From contig NC_092346.1 of the NCBI RefSeq assembly GCF_963676685.1, positions 44,389,289 to 44,453,288 on the forward strand: 64,000 nt of DNA, given 5' to 3'. The notes beneath the pieces are model-generated. The model had not been told where the DNA came from and made no database searches. It saw only the letters and a list, made by a program, of their open reading frames with translations. Shown in pieces: positions 1 through 12,245 of this stretch. Every line of letters begins with the position of its first letter. The stretch's first letter is position 1. A program made the position numbers and the translations under genes. The stretch comes from Mytilus edulis (Eukaryota > Mollusca > Bivalvia > Mytilida > Mytilidae).

Positions 1-939
1 GCAAACCGCTGAACATATTAAGACACTTTGTATCATTTAGACTGTTTCTAAACAAAGGTAAATCGGTATCCGTTTAAAAGTGAAATGATTCCGTAGATTT
101 GTTAAGCTGTTTAAGTATTTTCTCTCAACTAGTATATATTTATGCTTACGGACCAGCTAACATTCTCTGACATTAGCATTGGATGATTTAATTGCGCGGG
201 TAAGGAAAAGCCTTGTTTATTTGTTTTTGTAAAAGTTTTGTACAAATTTGCATGGATGCTACTTTGACATTCTTGTTTATTTTGCTGGTTGATATATAGA
301 AATAGGAATATTTCTCTCAATTACATATAATCTGCGTTCTAGATTTTGAATTGAATGTTTCAAATTTTTATTTTATTTTAGGATTTTTGAATTGAAGTTA
401 AAAATTTTCTTATTTTCAAGAGATAGCTTGTGGAGCTGTTCAATCAAAGTACTCACATCGTGATCGAAAAACACCGAATTTTACTTTCTTTCTGTCCTGA
501 CACTATGACCACAATGCTAATGACAAAGAATGAATGATACATCATTTTGCAGTCTAAATCCAATAGCAATAAATATGTTGGCAATATTTAGTATGTAAAG
601 AAAAGAATGGATAAGAATGAGAAAACCACCATACGACACATAAGAGAAAGTAACATAAAAACAGACATATCATAAAGATCATAAAGGAATTACGTATAAG
701 CTCCACCTTTTTGCTTTATTTTGAATTGTCTGACTTGGTGCATGAGGCGTGCCAATTTAACTTATAAACATATGCATATCTACAAGTATTATATCTGTCG
801 ATATATGTTGACTTACATCTAAAAATTGACAATGATGGTCGGTTGAAAAATTAACTTTACGACAATTGTGATGATGATTTCAGCTTCCCAATTGTGAATT
901 TTCTATTTCTATGTAGCAACATTCCAACAGTGCTCACAA
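1..939. other. Intergenic, nothing recognised
   Basis: AT-rich sequence with no supported exon, RNA gene or clear repeat boundary on either strand. Confidence 0.5.
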
Positions 940-1330
940 GGTAGCTATTATACCAAGAGTTCCAAATGGTGAAGTTAAAATCATCCCTTCGTAAATTTTA
1001 CGGACCCCATCACGAGTTGGTTGACCGTTATGTAATAATCTTTTCACAGATGATATCGGATATGTTTCTTACGTCGTAATAACTACCCCCTTCCCTTTTC
1101 ATGAATGTGACCTACCGAATTAAACTTTTTCCCGGGTTTTTAATAACATGAGCAACACGACGGGTGCCACATGTGGAGCACGATGTGCTACCTTCTGGAG
1201 CACCTGAGATCAACCCTAGGTTTTGGTGTGGTTCGTGTTGCTTTGTCTTTAGTTTTCTATGTTGTTTCTTGAGTACTTTTATTTATTTGTTTGTCTTTTT
1301 TCATTTTAAGCCATGTCGTCAGTTTTGATT
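940..1330 (+). repeat. R2 dispersed repeat
   Basis: Carries CCATCACGAGTTGGTTGACC, GGTGCCACATGTGGAGCACG and TAGTTTTCTATGTTG, shared with 18,555-18,935. Confidence 0.6.
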
Positions 1331-1617
1331 CGAATTATGAGTTTGACTGTTCATCTGATATCTTTCGCTCCTCTTTTATTAACGCTTCGATTCCGTTTAT
1401 GTGAATGGAATGCGTCACCATTTGTTCTAATACTACTATATAAAGAAATTATCTTAAAGAATGAATGCTTACAATTTTGAGCATGTCAACGGAAATAAAT
1501 ACGAGTAAAATAATGTTTGGGGTATATGCCAACGGTACAGCAACACGTCGCAACAAGATCGAAAAAAATTACTAGTATTTTTTTCTTTGCCGATCTGTCT
1601 CCATGATTTTAACACAT

Positions 1618-1955
1618 CCACATTTATCACCAGCCCAGTAGTCAGCACTTTTTGTGCTGACATAAAAAGTGCTGACAGGAATTATCATTGATATGGTTAT
1701 ATTGGTTATATAAACTGTTTACAAAATTTAGAATTTTTGAAATACTAAGGCATTTCTACCTCAGGCATAGAATACCTAAGCTGGATTTGGCAAAACTTTT
1801 AGGAATTTTGGTCCTCTATGCTCTTCAACTTCGTACTCTATTTGGCCTTCTTAACTTTTTTGGATTCGAGCGTCACTGATGAGTCTTTTGTAGACGAAAC
1901 GCGCGTCTGGCGTATATACAAAATTTAGTCCTGGTATCTATGATGAGTTTATTTC
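1618..1955 (+). repeat. R1 dispersed repeat, near full length
   Basis: Runs from CCAGCCCAGTAGTCAGCACT through a middle with TACCTAAGCTGGATTTGGCA to the core GACGAAACGCGCGTCTGGCG and a tail CCTGGTATCTATGATGAGTT. This copy serves as reference for the other R1 copies in the window. The noncoding family is about 340 bases and is recognised from mussel genomes. Confidence 0.75.
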
Positions 1956-2607
1956 TAACTATGAAACAAAGGTTATTTGATACTTTACTTCAAAACAAGC
2001 GCGTTGAACCAATGAGAAAATATCATTCCATGAAATTTCTGCATACCAATAATTAATTCTTTAAAACATTTTCCATTTTGATTAGATGAATAACTTTTCG
2101 CGTATTTCACCATTACGTAGTGACATATGTACCATGTTCGCGTAAGGGATATGTTTATTCTAAAATGGCACCTGCGTGGTATCATTTTATCTTTTCTACG
2201 ATTCGTGAACTATTAGCATCCTTTATAAATGAATGTATAATATATTGGCAAGCAAGTTTCCTTTAAGATTAGACGATCTACTTTTTGTCAAAAAAATAAA
2301 TGGTTGATGGGTTGTAGATCGGATATGGGTACATACCATTTATCGCCCAAGAGTGAATTTTCATCATTCTGATGACCAGAATTTACATTTCTCAATTGGT
2401 TTGGCATGGACTTTTTCATAAAAAAAAATACATACAGCAGAAAAATGAATATCATTAATTGGTCAGACAATTTTTTTCAATTTCACCACAATATAGATAA
2501 TTTTAAATAAAGGTAATCTATCGTTGCGACAACTCCTAATGTGAAGATATGAAAATACAAATTGGTACCATTCATGGTATTACTTACACTGGATCGATAT
2601 TTCTGCT

Positions 2608-2780
2608 GGGCCCGGTTGTTCAAAAGGCTGGATAAACTTATCCACTGGATAAGCTTGTCCATTTGATAAATGTTTATCCAGTGGATTGCTATCCAGAGGT
2701 TAAATTGTGTTGTTCAAAAACTGGTTAAGGATTGTCCAGCTATCCACTGGACAAAATGCTATCAGGAGGACAACTCCCAT
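2608..2780. repeat. Repeat with GTTGTTCAAAA and TTATCCACTGGATAA words
   Basis: GGTTGTTCAAAAGGCTGGAT (from about 2,613) and GTTGTTCAAAAACTGGTTAA (from about 2,710) are in direct order. Between them TTATCCACTGGATAA is a near-palindrome that recurs in part. It resembles a terminal segment of a mussel repeat; the outer ends are not defined. Confidence 0.45.
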
Positions 2781-3204
2781 AACCAGAGAACTCTTAATGA
2801 TATTATTCAACCTCTGTTTCAGAAAGTACATCACGATTCGCGAAAAGTCAGAAAATGGCATTTTCCATACATATACCTTTTTTTCTGAATACTAAACTAT
2901 GAGCGTACCTACAGCCCACGATGATATATACCAGAAGTTCATTGAATATATATGTTGATGCAGTTCAAATATCTAAGTGTGACATAGGTACGCTCATAGT
3001 CAAACATTTTAAAAACAGTAAACAAAAATTCATCCTACTCAGATCTACTCGTAGTTTTCATTGAATCATCGAAACTTTAAACGAACTGCAGACTGGAGAG
3101 GATTTCCGGTATTCACTGGGATCCGACGACAGACTTATATGATGCTAGATAATGGCTAGTTTCTTAAGGACTAGAATTAAACATATTTGAGACAGGAAAA
3201 TATA

Positions 3205-3400
3205 TAGATATAAGAAGATGTGGTGTGAGTTCCAATGAGACAACTCTCCATCCAAATAACAATTTATAAAAGTAAACCATTATAGGTCAATGTACGGCTT
3301 TCAACACAGATCATTGGCTCACACCGAACAATAAGCTATAAAGGGCCCTAAATTAATAGTTTAAAGCCATTCAAACGGGAAAACCAACGGTATAATTTGT
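3205..3400 (+). repeat. R5 SINE-like repeat
   Basis: AGAAGATGTGGTGTGAGTTC, CAATGAGACAACTCTCCATC, GTAAACCATTATAGGTCAAT and TAAAGCCATTCAAACGGGAA, shared with 45,485-45,700. The tandem palindrome array follows directly. Confidence 0.7.
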
Positions 3401-3545
3401 ATCTCGTAATTACGAGATAGTTTCCTGTAATTACGCGATACTTATCTTGTAATTACGCGATACTTATCTCGTAATAACGAGATAACAAACTGCTGATCTC
3501 GTAATGACGCGGTAGTTTTCTCGTGATTACGCGATAATTATCTTG
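3400..3545. repeat. Tandem palindromic array, ATCTCGTAATTACGAGAT type
   Basis: About eight degenerate units of a self-complementary word (TATCTCGTAATTACGAGATA and variants with CGCGATA) in 145 bases. Each unit can pair with itself or its neighbours. Confidence 0.8.
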
Positions 3546-5307
3546 TAAATTTTAGTAATTTGAACAGTTATCCCACGAGTACTGGGTAGAAATACTACTA
3601 TTTTAGATGAAAATTGCAGTTATACAAATTTAAGAACTATTTTAAATTAAGAAATATATCTCTCTTATGCATAGCTCTGATTCCTTATCCAAATTGACAA
3701 TAAATTTTTGGTAAGTCTACCTTTCAGCATTTTCATTAGATTTTGAACATCCAAATATGTTGGCCTCAAGCATTACTTAAGCGACATATAGGAGCCGTTT
3801 TTGTTATACACATGCCTTAGTAATTTATATTTACCATAAGGTTTACATTTTTCTGGTAATGATTTTATTTAATTTTGTATTGCTTTTTATATTTCTCTTA
3901 AAAGGTATAAACTAACTGAAAAAAACCAATGAACAAGACTTTTTCCGATTAAATCAGTTCATATTACTGAAATTTACAAGTGCTGTCGTCAAACATCGCA
4001 TTTTATTATTTGAGTGTTGATGCATATATCCTTTATATTAATCCTGATGAAATCAAACCGAACAAATGTTAATCATAATCATCTCTACCAGTTTTAATCA
4101 TGTTTCTTTAATGTCATTGAATGATGACACTAATGTATTGCCATATGGTAGTCAAACGCGTGATAAAATTATTGCTCTTATATGTAGTCGGAAATTAAGG
4201 GGCTTTTCTCAAAAGACAACACGCTTTCTTCATATTTTCTACGTTTGAACTGGCAGATTCATCGAAAGATTTCTCGATCAACTGTTTAGGTAAACTTTTC
4301 AACTAATAAGTCTTGAATGAAAAAAAATCATTTTACCCAAGCACGCAAGAAAGACAAATTTTGTGTTATAAAGATCTACGTAAATAGATATAAGAAGTAA
4401 AAGCAGTATTAAGACGGTATGTATGTCAGGTTATTTTATATTCCAAATGGAAGAAATATTCTGAAATAGTATTTCCAATAGAACAAACAGTATTGGTTCC
4501 TAACAAAATAAAGAGAATCGAATACGTATTCCAATAGAAACAGATCTTATGACATTGCCTTTAACAAATATTCAATGGAACTGCTGTTAGACGGAAATTT
4601 TACCAAAGTTACCAAAATTCAAGGCAAATTCAAAAAGTCCATAAAACTGACAAATAAAAGAAACAAGTGAAAAATAACTGCCATATTCCTGACTAGGTAC
4701 AGGCTCTATGAATTCTAAATTATCTTCACTTATCTAATACTGTAGTTTTAAAAGGTTTCATTGTATTCGAATGTTTTAATGAATGTTCTTTTTGTATATA
4801 CCTGTTCATGTGTAAATATATATGCATAACTGATTGGTTTTAAATTAATACTGACCAACCATTTAATATCTTTCATCACAAAATATTTTTTCTCTCTGCT
4901 TTTCAGATTGATGACATAATGCTCAGGGATTTGTAAAAAAACATATTCAACTACTCTACTTGAATTTCATCATGTACTACTGCAATGAAACCGGATATCT
5001 GCTTCTGTCTTTTTACATGTAGCATACATCTTTAATGAGATGTAGCAGTTTATAACATGCAGTAAAATGGTTTAGATATTAGCTAAATATGGATTTATAC
5101 TCTGACATTATTTACAGAAGTCTAGACACATTTGATCAGTTAATTGTGTTCAATATTTAGCAAATCTGCTTTGAGGATAAATATTTAGTATAAGGCCAAA
5201 CACTTATTTAAATCAAATAAAATATATACAACTAGGTGAGAGGAAAAATCATAAATCTGCATGACATTTTGAAAGACATACATATGATTTTAATGGGATT
5301 TCCCAAC
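3546..5307. other. Intergenic, nothing gene-like
   Basis: AT-rich. A short fragment of the 54,840 repeat is seen near 3,750-3,795. Short open frames (e.g. 4,066-4,248) show no family resemblance. Confidence 0.5.
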
Positions 5308-5311
5308 TTAA

Positions 5312-6005
5312 AGGGGCACTAGCTGTCAAATTCATGTTCACCGATTTTAATCAAATTACCATATTTGATTTATAACAATGTAAAACATTTATCCAAACTG
5401 TTATAAGTCTAAAAAAACAATAAACAGGGAACTGGCAGGAAAAAACGTAGCTTCGTTTAGAGTGTATTTTAGTATTGACACCATCTAATAAAATATCGAG
5501 TTGACCCTAAAGTCATCCGATGACCATATAAGCGATGCAAACATAAATATAGATATAAATCGATTAAGTAAACTCGTGCTGTTGGATTTTCATAGGTCTA
5601 TATAATTTTATATTATAGGTAAAAAATAAATGTTTATTATCGTTTTTACCATATAAGAAAGTTTTTTTTTGTGGATCGAATCAGTTAATCAAATGATTTA
5701 CCTTTGTTTCATTTTCAATGTTGACACTCTTTTCCTTTAACAACTTTACACATACAATTCACGTGTTATCCATCTGAAGCTAAGGGGTTAAATTGAGTTC
5801 ACATGAATACGGATTCAATGAGGTCGAATCATTCACTTGCAAGTGATTAATTCATACAAAAAAATATTTTTAGCTTATTTTGACAAATTTGAACTATACT
5901 GTCTGCTAAAATCGAATTATTATTTCACTATTTGCAATTTAAATAAATGATTGAGCCAAAAAAATAATATATTAGATTTTTCATTATCTCGTAGCTAGTG
6001 CCCCT
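5312..6005. mobile_element. piggyBac-like MITE with TTAA target duplication
   Basis: Terminal inverted repeats AGGGGCACTAGCT (5,312-5,324) and AGCTAGTGCCCCT (5,993-6,005) are perfect over 13 bases and flanked on both sides by TTAA (5,308-5,311 and 6,006-6,009). There is no coding capacity in the 694-base body, so it is a non-autonomous element. Confidence 0.8.
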
Positions 6006-6009
6006 TTAA

Positions 6010-6265
6010 AGTCGAAAATAAACTGACAATACCATAGCAAAAAAAGAAAAAATACCAAAGACAATTATGGAAAACTAAAGATCGAGTTACACGAACCTCT
6101 ACCGATCACCGGTGGTGATTTCATGTGACCCGGAAGAAAGGAAGATCCGACTCCATGTGTAACATATGAATTTATAATTATAGCGGGTATAATTTGTATC
6201 TGTGATAAAGAAGTAAAACATCGGAGGAACTTAAAACGTGTCAACACATGGAATGGCATAAAACA
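6010..6265 (-). repeat. R2 repeat, reverse copy next to the 5,312 MITE
   Basis: GTCGAAAATAAACTGACAAT, GGAAAACTAAAGATCG and CTCCATGTGTAACATATG are the complement of R2 blocks. The MITE at 5,312-6,005 abuts it. Confidence 0.5.
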
Positions 6266-6934
6266 GGTAGAGTCATACATAGGACCCATTGACGTATAGT
6301 GTTAATGAGAAATGTACGACAGAAATGCGTTTGTCTAATAATTTGTCACGTAGATATCTCCCAATTGACTGTAAAAAAAAACGTGCTTAAGAGAGTCATT
6401 AAAATTTTGTTTGACTTTGCAATAATTTTAAATACACAGCTTGGATATGGTCTTGTTATTATATTTATGTAGACAGTATTATCAAAATTTACGCTACCTT
6501 ATTTTGATGCGCTGCTTTTGATTAATAAGGGACGAAAGTTATTCAACCGACCTTATAAATTCATCAAAAAGATACAAATAAAGGTCATCACCAGAATGTG
6601 ATAGAATCGCATTCGCTCCAAAATGAGCGAAACTGTATTTGTCGTCAGCAGAAGCTTTGCCTGCTTTGCAGCAGTCAATCAAATTGGCATAACATAAACA
6701 GGAAATTAAACATTTGGTAAATTTACAGATTAGACGACTTTTCAGTTATTCAAAGATTTTTAAGACCGCTAAAACGTGTCGCTAGTGATGGTAGACACAG
6801 AGACATTATATTTGTAAAATAAAATGCTAACCTAAAGCAGGAATTGGCATACGTAATTTGTCAACAGGAAGGAATAATAAACACAATGCCAATGGGCTAT
6901 GCGATACAAACTTAAAATGGTTGAAATATTCATG

Positions 6935-7115
6935 ATGTTCTACCCGAGGATTATATTATTCTAACTGTATCTGACCAATATTTGGTCCTCGATGTTCTTC
7001 TCCTCAGTACTTCATTTTGGCTTTTAACAATTCGTTTAATTCTAGTGACACTGATGACTTTTTTGTCCGGCGTGCAAATTAAAAGTCTAGAATCTTTGAT
7101 GAGGTTTTTTTCAAA
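6935..7115 (+). repeat. R1 repeat, diverged partial copy
   Basis: Contains GGTCCTCGATGTTCTTCTCC, GTGACACTGATGACTTTTTT and CTTTGATGAGG in the order of the reference R1 copy, with a deletion in the core. Confidence 0.5.
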
Positions 7116-7364
7116 CGTCCGAAGCGATTTTCTGGATTTACCTTCATCATGAACCTTAAGACTAATAATAATAAATCATGGAAGATAATTACATAATCAC
7201 GTCAGGAGCTTAGACCTTAGTTTCTAAATAATGTTTAACTCATCAACGGGAATGGTGAAAATAATATCAGTACCGAACCACTGACTACTGAGCTGATTAT
7301 ACATTTAGATAACTTTCGTCGTATAAATGAAATTGCGTAGGAAAGAGTAAATCGCAACAATACT

Positions 7365-7570
7365 GAACTCCGAAGAAAATTCATAAACAGAAAGTTCCTA
7401 ATAAAATGGCAACATCACAAGCTCAAACACATCAAACGAATGGAAAACAACTGTCATATTCCTGACTTTGTAGAGGCATTTCCTAATGAATGAAATGGTG
7501 GATTAAACATGGTTTTATAGCTGGCAGAATCTCTCACTTGTATGACAGTTGCTTGAAATTCTATTATATT
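7365..7570. repeat. R4 dispersed repeat
   Basis: AATACTGAACTCCGAAGAAA, AGCTCAAACACATCAAACGA, TGTAGAGGCATTTCCTAATG and CTCACTTGTATGACAGTTG. Relatives lie at about 11,640-11,860 (opposite orientation), 30,960-31,150 and 45,330-45,430. Confidence 0.55.
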
Positions 7571-8136
7571 TACAACGTTGTGTGAAAAAAAACCCCAGAC
7601 ATAGTAGGTAAAAATATCAAATGTTCAGCCGTCAACATTGTGTTATCATCTTAATCACTATAAAGACAACAAATAATCAATCCTTTTCTATTTTATACAA
7701 AATCAATAAAGGGTCATTAATTTCAGGACCTTAATTTCTTCTAATAAATGGTGTTACAGAGAAAGTTTAGTCAGACAAATATATTACAACTTGAAATAGA
7801 CTTTTAATTAAATATACCATGTTCGGTGGTCGTAAGGTAATGGATTAATGACAGGTTTATTAAATAGTTTACTTGTATATAACTTAGGTTAATTGAATGT
7901 CTGCCTTTCAAACATATTACAGTAAGTAATAACGATGTGTATTTGATGAATTCAATAGCTTAAGCTTGATATATAGTATATAATTACAGTAGTAATTGTA
8001 TTATGCACCGCAATTCGTTTTACAGTTCTCAGCGCACTGTCCCGTTTTTGTAGTGGAAGGGAATGGATGGAAGATACTGCTGAGTATACATCAATAAGAA
8101 GACTTAGTTTCAAAAATATGGTTATAAGATACTTAA

Positions 8137-8702
8137 GGGCATACGATACAGTTTTGATCCCGTATTTACAGTTTGATAAAAATTTCCATATAGACTATTT
8201 TTTATCTGATTAAATGAAATATATAATAAAAAATATACCTTCATTTGCTACTTTTTGAGAAAATTGAGGTTCAAATTTCAGATATTTCCTCAAATTACGG
8301 ATTTGTGGACGTATTTTTCCTTTCGATAGAAATACATAACTTTTTTTGATTTAAAAGATAAACACGATCTGTTTGTTTTTAAATTATTTGTAATTTATGT
8401 GTTATATAAATATTGTATAAATTTGTACATTTTCTTTTTACAAATAACTCAAATTTATCAAATGTTCATGAATGTAGGGAAAAAAAGTATTTTTTTGCTG
8501 TATATTAATCAAATTAGAAGAAATTGCACTCTTTACGTTTTCATGAAAATTGGTACACATAATCTTCTTACGTAATCCAACCAAATGTCATTTTAAAGAA
8601 GAGGGGTCCATGAACTCTATTTCAAGTTAACTGCATCTTTTCCCGATAAGTCACCGTTTGACGTCGCGAAAATAACCTCCCCTGTAACTGTATCGTATGC
8701 CC
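8137..8702. mobile_element. piggyBac-like MITE with TTAA target duplication
   Basis: Inverted termini GGGCATACGATACAGTT (from 8,137) and AACTGTATCGTATGCCC (to 8,702) are perfect over 17 bases. TTAA lies at 8,133-8,136 and 8,703-8,706. The 566-base AT-rich body has no long open frame. This is a different family from the element at 5,312. Confidence 0.8.
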
Positions 8703-9109
8703 TTAATTGCATAAGATAACTATATGAACAGTCGAATGCAGAGCAGAACAATAACCTGTATTTTTACTGCACTCGTTTTAGGCATTGATGTGCATAAAAT
8801 TCCACATAGGATAGATTATAATATTAATTATCTATGTAGAGTATTGATTTATTTGTTGACAAAAATTATGTATCTAACTGACTGTATCTACAAGTCGATC
8901 AAAATTCACCGCATTGTATGCGTTTTTACTCTTAAGACACTATATACGAGAAATTATCTATTACAGTTTCCAGTGAGATAGCAAACTGTCACATAGATAT
9001 GTTTTATTTGTCAGTATGAAAGTTGTCAAAGTGATTAGGTCCAATCAATGGTGTAATTATACAATTCATATGTAAATCAGTTTTTTATATGATATGGGTA
9101 ATTTTAGCT

Positions 9110-9390
9110 TTATTTATAACATTGCCACAAAAGTGGGAGGTTTAGCTAACCATGGAACCATGTTCAAACTACAAAGTCAGTAATATGACAGTTTTGATCA
9201 CAATGTCCATTTGTATGTATATTTGCGTTTGTTTTTGTTGTAATTCAATGTTTCTGTTGTTCCGTTGCTTTTATCTTATATTTGATGTGTTTTCTTCGAT
9301 TTTAGTTTTATGACCCGGAATTGTTTTTGCTTCAACGAACTATGACTATTGAACAGTGGTATACTGCTGATGACTTTATTTAATAATAAT
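9110..9390 (+). repeat. R3 dispersed repeat
   Basis: AACATTGCCACAAAAGTGGG, GGTTTAGCTAACCA, GACTATTGAACAGTGGTATA and CTGCTGATGACTTTATTT share order with 19,330-19,615. Confidence 0.6.
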
Positions 9391-9949
9391 CAATTGCAGT
9401 ATAACATAAAGAGATGTTATTGAGTAATGGAATATTGAATCATTTTAGGACGTAGAAAAAAACTAACACTACAGCAAAACCAAAATCCTCATTGAATAAT
9501 TGGCGATGAATTGTTGACTCTGAACAAGCGTTTTTCTATGAGGTTTCAATCATACAACAATGTATACAGAATAATCTTTTAGAAATTAGTTTGGAACGAT
9601 TGATCTTAACTACGACCCTTAATCTTATTTGCAAAGATTGTTACCATTTTGTCTCCCAAATGACTCTAATATTTCAACGACTACCAACTAATTTGAAAAT
9701 TTAACAATGCAAATATCAAAGCACAAAAGTAAACAAATATAAATGATAAGGATTTGTATTTCAATAGAACAAATTAATCCTAAAGCTAAGAACAAAAACT
9801 TTAAACACAGAAACGATAAGTAAATTCCTTCAGTAGCATCAGAACGCATTTGAATCAACCAATGACGTTTCTGATTCCGTACCACAAGTTTGATCCATAC
9901 AGAATATTTGTAACATTATTCAACCAATGCTTTCTTTCAAATAAAACTG

Positions 9950-11290
9950 CTAGTTGTAAAATAATTTGTGCTAAAAGGTATAGAACGGGTTGATAAATGA
10001 GATCTCAGATAATCCCACATACAAAAACTAATTCTTTGACAAGGATGAAATTTTGGCGAAAAGTCAAACATGGGTTCAATGAATATTACATTGAACAGCA
10101 AATCAAAGGACTGACTTTGTTTGTATTGAATACCTAAGCTGCACAATAGTCCGTACAAACAAACGGTACATTGTCGGTTTAGCTACATGTTCGACGAAAG
10201 ACTTTCCAATTAGATTAACTAAAATATCTTTACTGGAGTGAAAGAGGGTCTTCAGAATTACTGTGAAACTGTTTAATCGCGAAGTGGTATTAACCAAATA
10301 TAGATTGAAAAAAACTCTAAAGAACTTCGGGATAATTTTGAATCTGGAACTTTCTCTGAAATTAGTTCTATCAAAACGTTTGATTTTTCAACTCTGCATT
10401 TCACTGTTTCCCTATTGAAATTGACAATTCACCAAAATGAAATAATCCACAATGCTTTGCAACATACAAATGGTAGTATACGCTATAAAATATATTACTT
10501 TGGAATATTATCCGGCATATTTTGTTAAAATGAACAAAATGGTAAAACATTCTACATTGAAGAACAAGTGATCAGTATGCTTGAGTTTCTAATTGATAAC
10601 ATATTTGTTGAATTTGGAGGTAGACTTTTTTAACAAATTGTCGGTATTTCTATGGGAATGACCTGTGCGCCTCTTCTTGTCGACCTCTTTTAATATTCAT
10701 ATGAGTCGGAATTCCTTCAAACACCTGAACTAACTAGTTTCAGAACTATAAATTGAAGAAACAACAAATACAGCTTACTCTGGTTCATTTTTAGACTTAT
10801 ATCTCGAATTTGACATAAGTGGCAATCATAGTACCAGACACATTTCAATTTTGAAATTATGAATTGCCCCAACCATAGCAGCAATATACCAACTTCACCT
10901 GCAGATGGGATATACGTTTCCCAACTAATTCAGTATAAAAGAGCTTGAAGTTTCTACTCAGACTTTGTGAAAGAGGGGTGAAGGATACCAGAGGGACAGT
11001 CAAGCTCATAAATCGAAAATAAATTACCAACGCCAACGCTAAAGAAAAAGACAAACAGACAAATAATAGTACACAAGACACAACATAGAAAACTAAAAAC
11101 TAAGCTTCACGAACTTCACCAAAAACTGGTGGTGGATCTTTGCAAAAGTCAACAGTGTCTGATCAGAAAGTTGATGAACCAGTGTTGTCAAAGAACATTT
11201 CGTCCTTTTTCTAAAACAAAAGATCGTCGGGAAATACCTTGCTGATAAATATTTCGTATAAACTTCACAAATCACGATGGTCTTGAAGTA
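9950..11290 (+). pseudogene. Decayed reverse-transcriptase retroelement
   Basis: Plus-strand fragments in several frames resemble a reverse transcriptase common in bivalve genomes (GIPMGTNCAPLL type): near 10,600-10,690 the residues GISMGMTCAPLLVDLF, near 10,780-10,850 LDLYLEFDISGNHSTR, and upstream pieces at 10,200-10,330. Frames change and stop codons interrupt throughout, so it cannot be functional. It is non-LTR or Penelope-like; the exact clade is unresolved. An R2-type repeat (10,955-11,110) lies inside its 3' part. Confidence 0.6.
10955..11110 (-). repeat. R2 repeat, reverse fragment within the decayed RT element
   Basis: GAAGGATACCAGAGGGACAG, CATAAATCGAAAATAAATTA and ACATAGAAAACTAAAAACTA match R2 in reverse. 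Confidence 0.55.
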
Positions 11291-11639
11291 TAGATTCTAG
11301 GTGCTGACGTTATTTGTCATCTAAAATACGTGTTATAGTGTTCATTCATTTGCCTTGTAAATTGTTACTCTTTCTGTTTAGTCTATTTTTGGTTGAATCC
11401 ATTTAACAAGGCTCAGCACTTATACAGCCTGTTGTTGTGTTGTTGTGTATTGGTAAATTATTGTAGTCTTGTCATTTGTTTTTGCGATTATGCTTTGTCT
11501 ATAAGCCTTTTTGCATTTCTTTGTTGACATATTTGATCGTTTTATAGTTATTGATATTATAACTAAATGTAGACTGCCTTTACCTTAATTTTGACATTTT
11601 TACCTATTATGTTTTTGTATTTTGTTCACACATTGTTGT

Positions 11640-11860
11640 CAATATAATAGGATTTTATGCACAGGGTTGAAGAAGTGATAGGTTTAGCTATCTATGCAAC
11701 CAGGCTTAATCCAACCTTTTCTACATAAGAAAATTCCTGTATCAAATCAGGACGATTACAGTTGTTTTCCATTTGTTTGATATCTTTGACTGTTTGTCCA
11801 TGTCATTTTACTAAGAGACTTTCCGATTCGACTTTTCCTTGGAGCTCAATATTTTTTATA
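11640..11860. repeat. R4 repeat, opposite orientation
   Basis: GATAGGTTTAGCTATCTATG, TTCCTGTATCAAATCAGGAC and CAGTTGTTTTCCATTTGTTT are the complement of R4 blocks. Confidence 0.45.
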
Positions 11861-12034
11861 CTTACCTTTTTTTCACTTTATATTCGTTCAAATATGTTTG
11901 AACTTCTGATTTTGCCATTTGATTAGGGACCTTCCATTTTGAATTTTTCTCAGAGTTCATTATGGTTGGTATTTTACTTTTTTCTTATTTTGAATGTAAA
12001 TAACTCGTCAAAAATTCTATGAATATAGTTTGTT

Positions 12035-12245
12035 TCGCCAGACGTGCGTTTCGTTTACATGAGGCATATCAGTGTCGCTCGAATCAATATTTGAAAACAA
12101 ATACAAAGTTGAAGACCGTTAATAACCGCAAATTCCAAAATGCTGTGTCAAATACGGCTGAAGCAATCTATTCGTGGTGGGAGAAAGCCTGAGTATTTTA
12201 AATATTTCAACATTTAACATTAAATTTACAGAAAATGACCACAAC
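12035..12245 (-). repeat. R1 repeat, partial copy
   Basis: Reverse orientation: CGCCAGACGTGCGTTTCG, then CAAAGTTGAAGACCG, then AATACGGCTGAAGCAATCTA, matching the complement of the reference R1. Confidence 0.6.
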
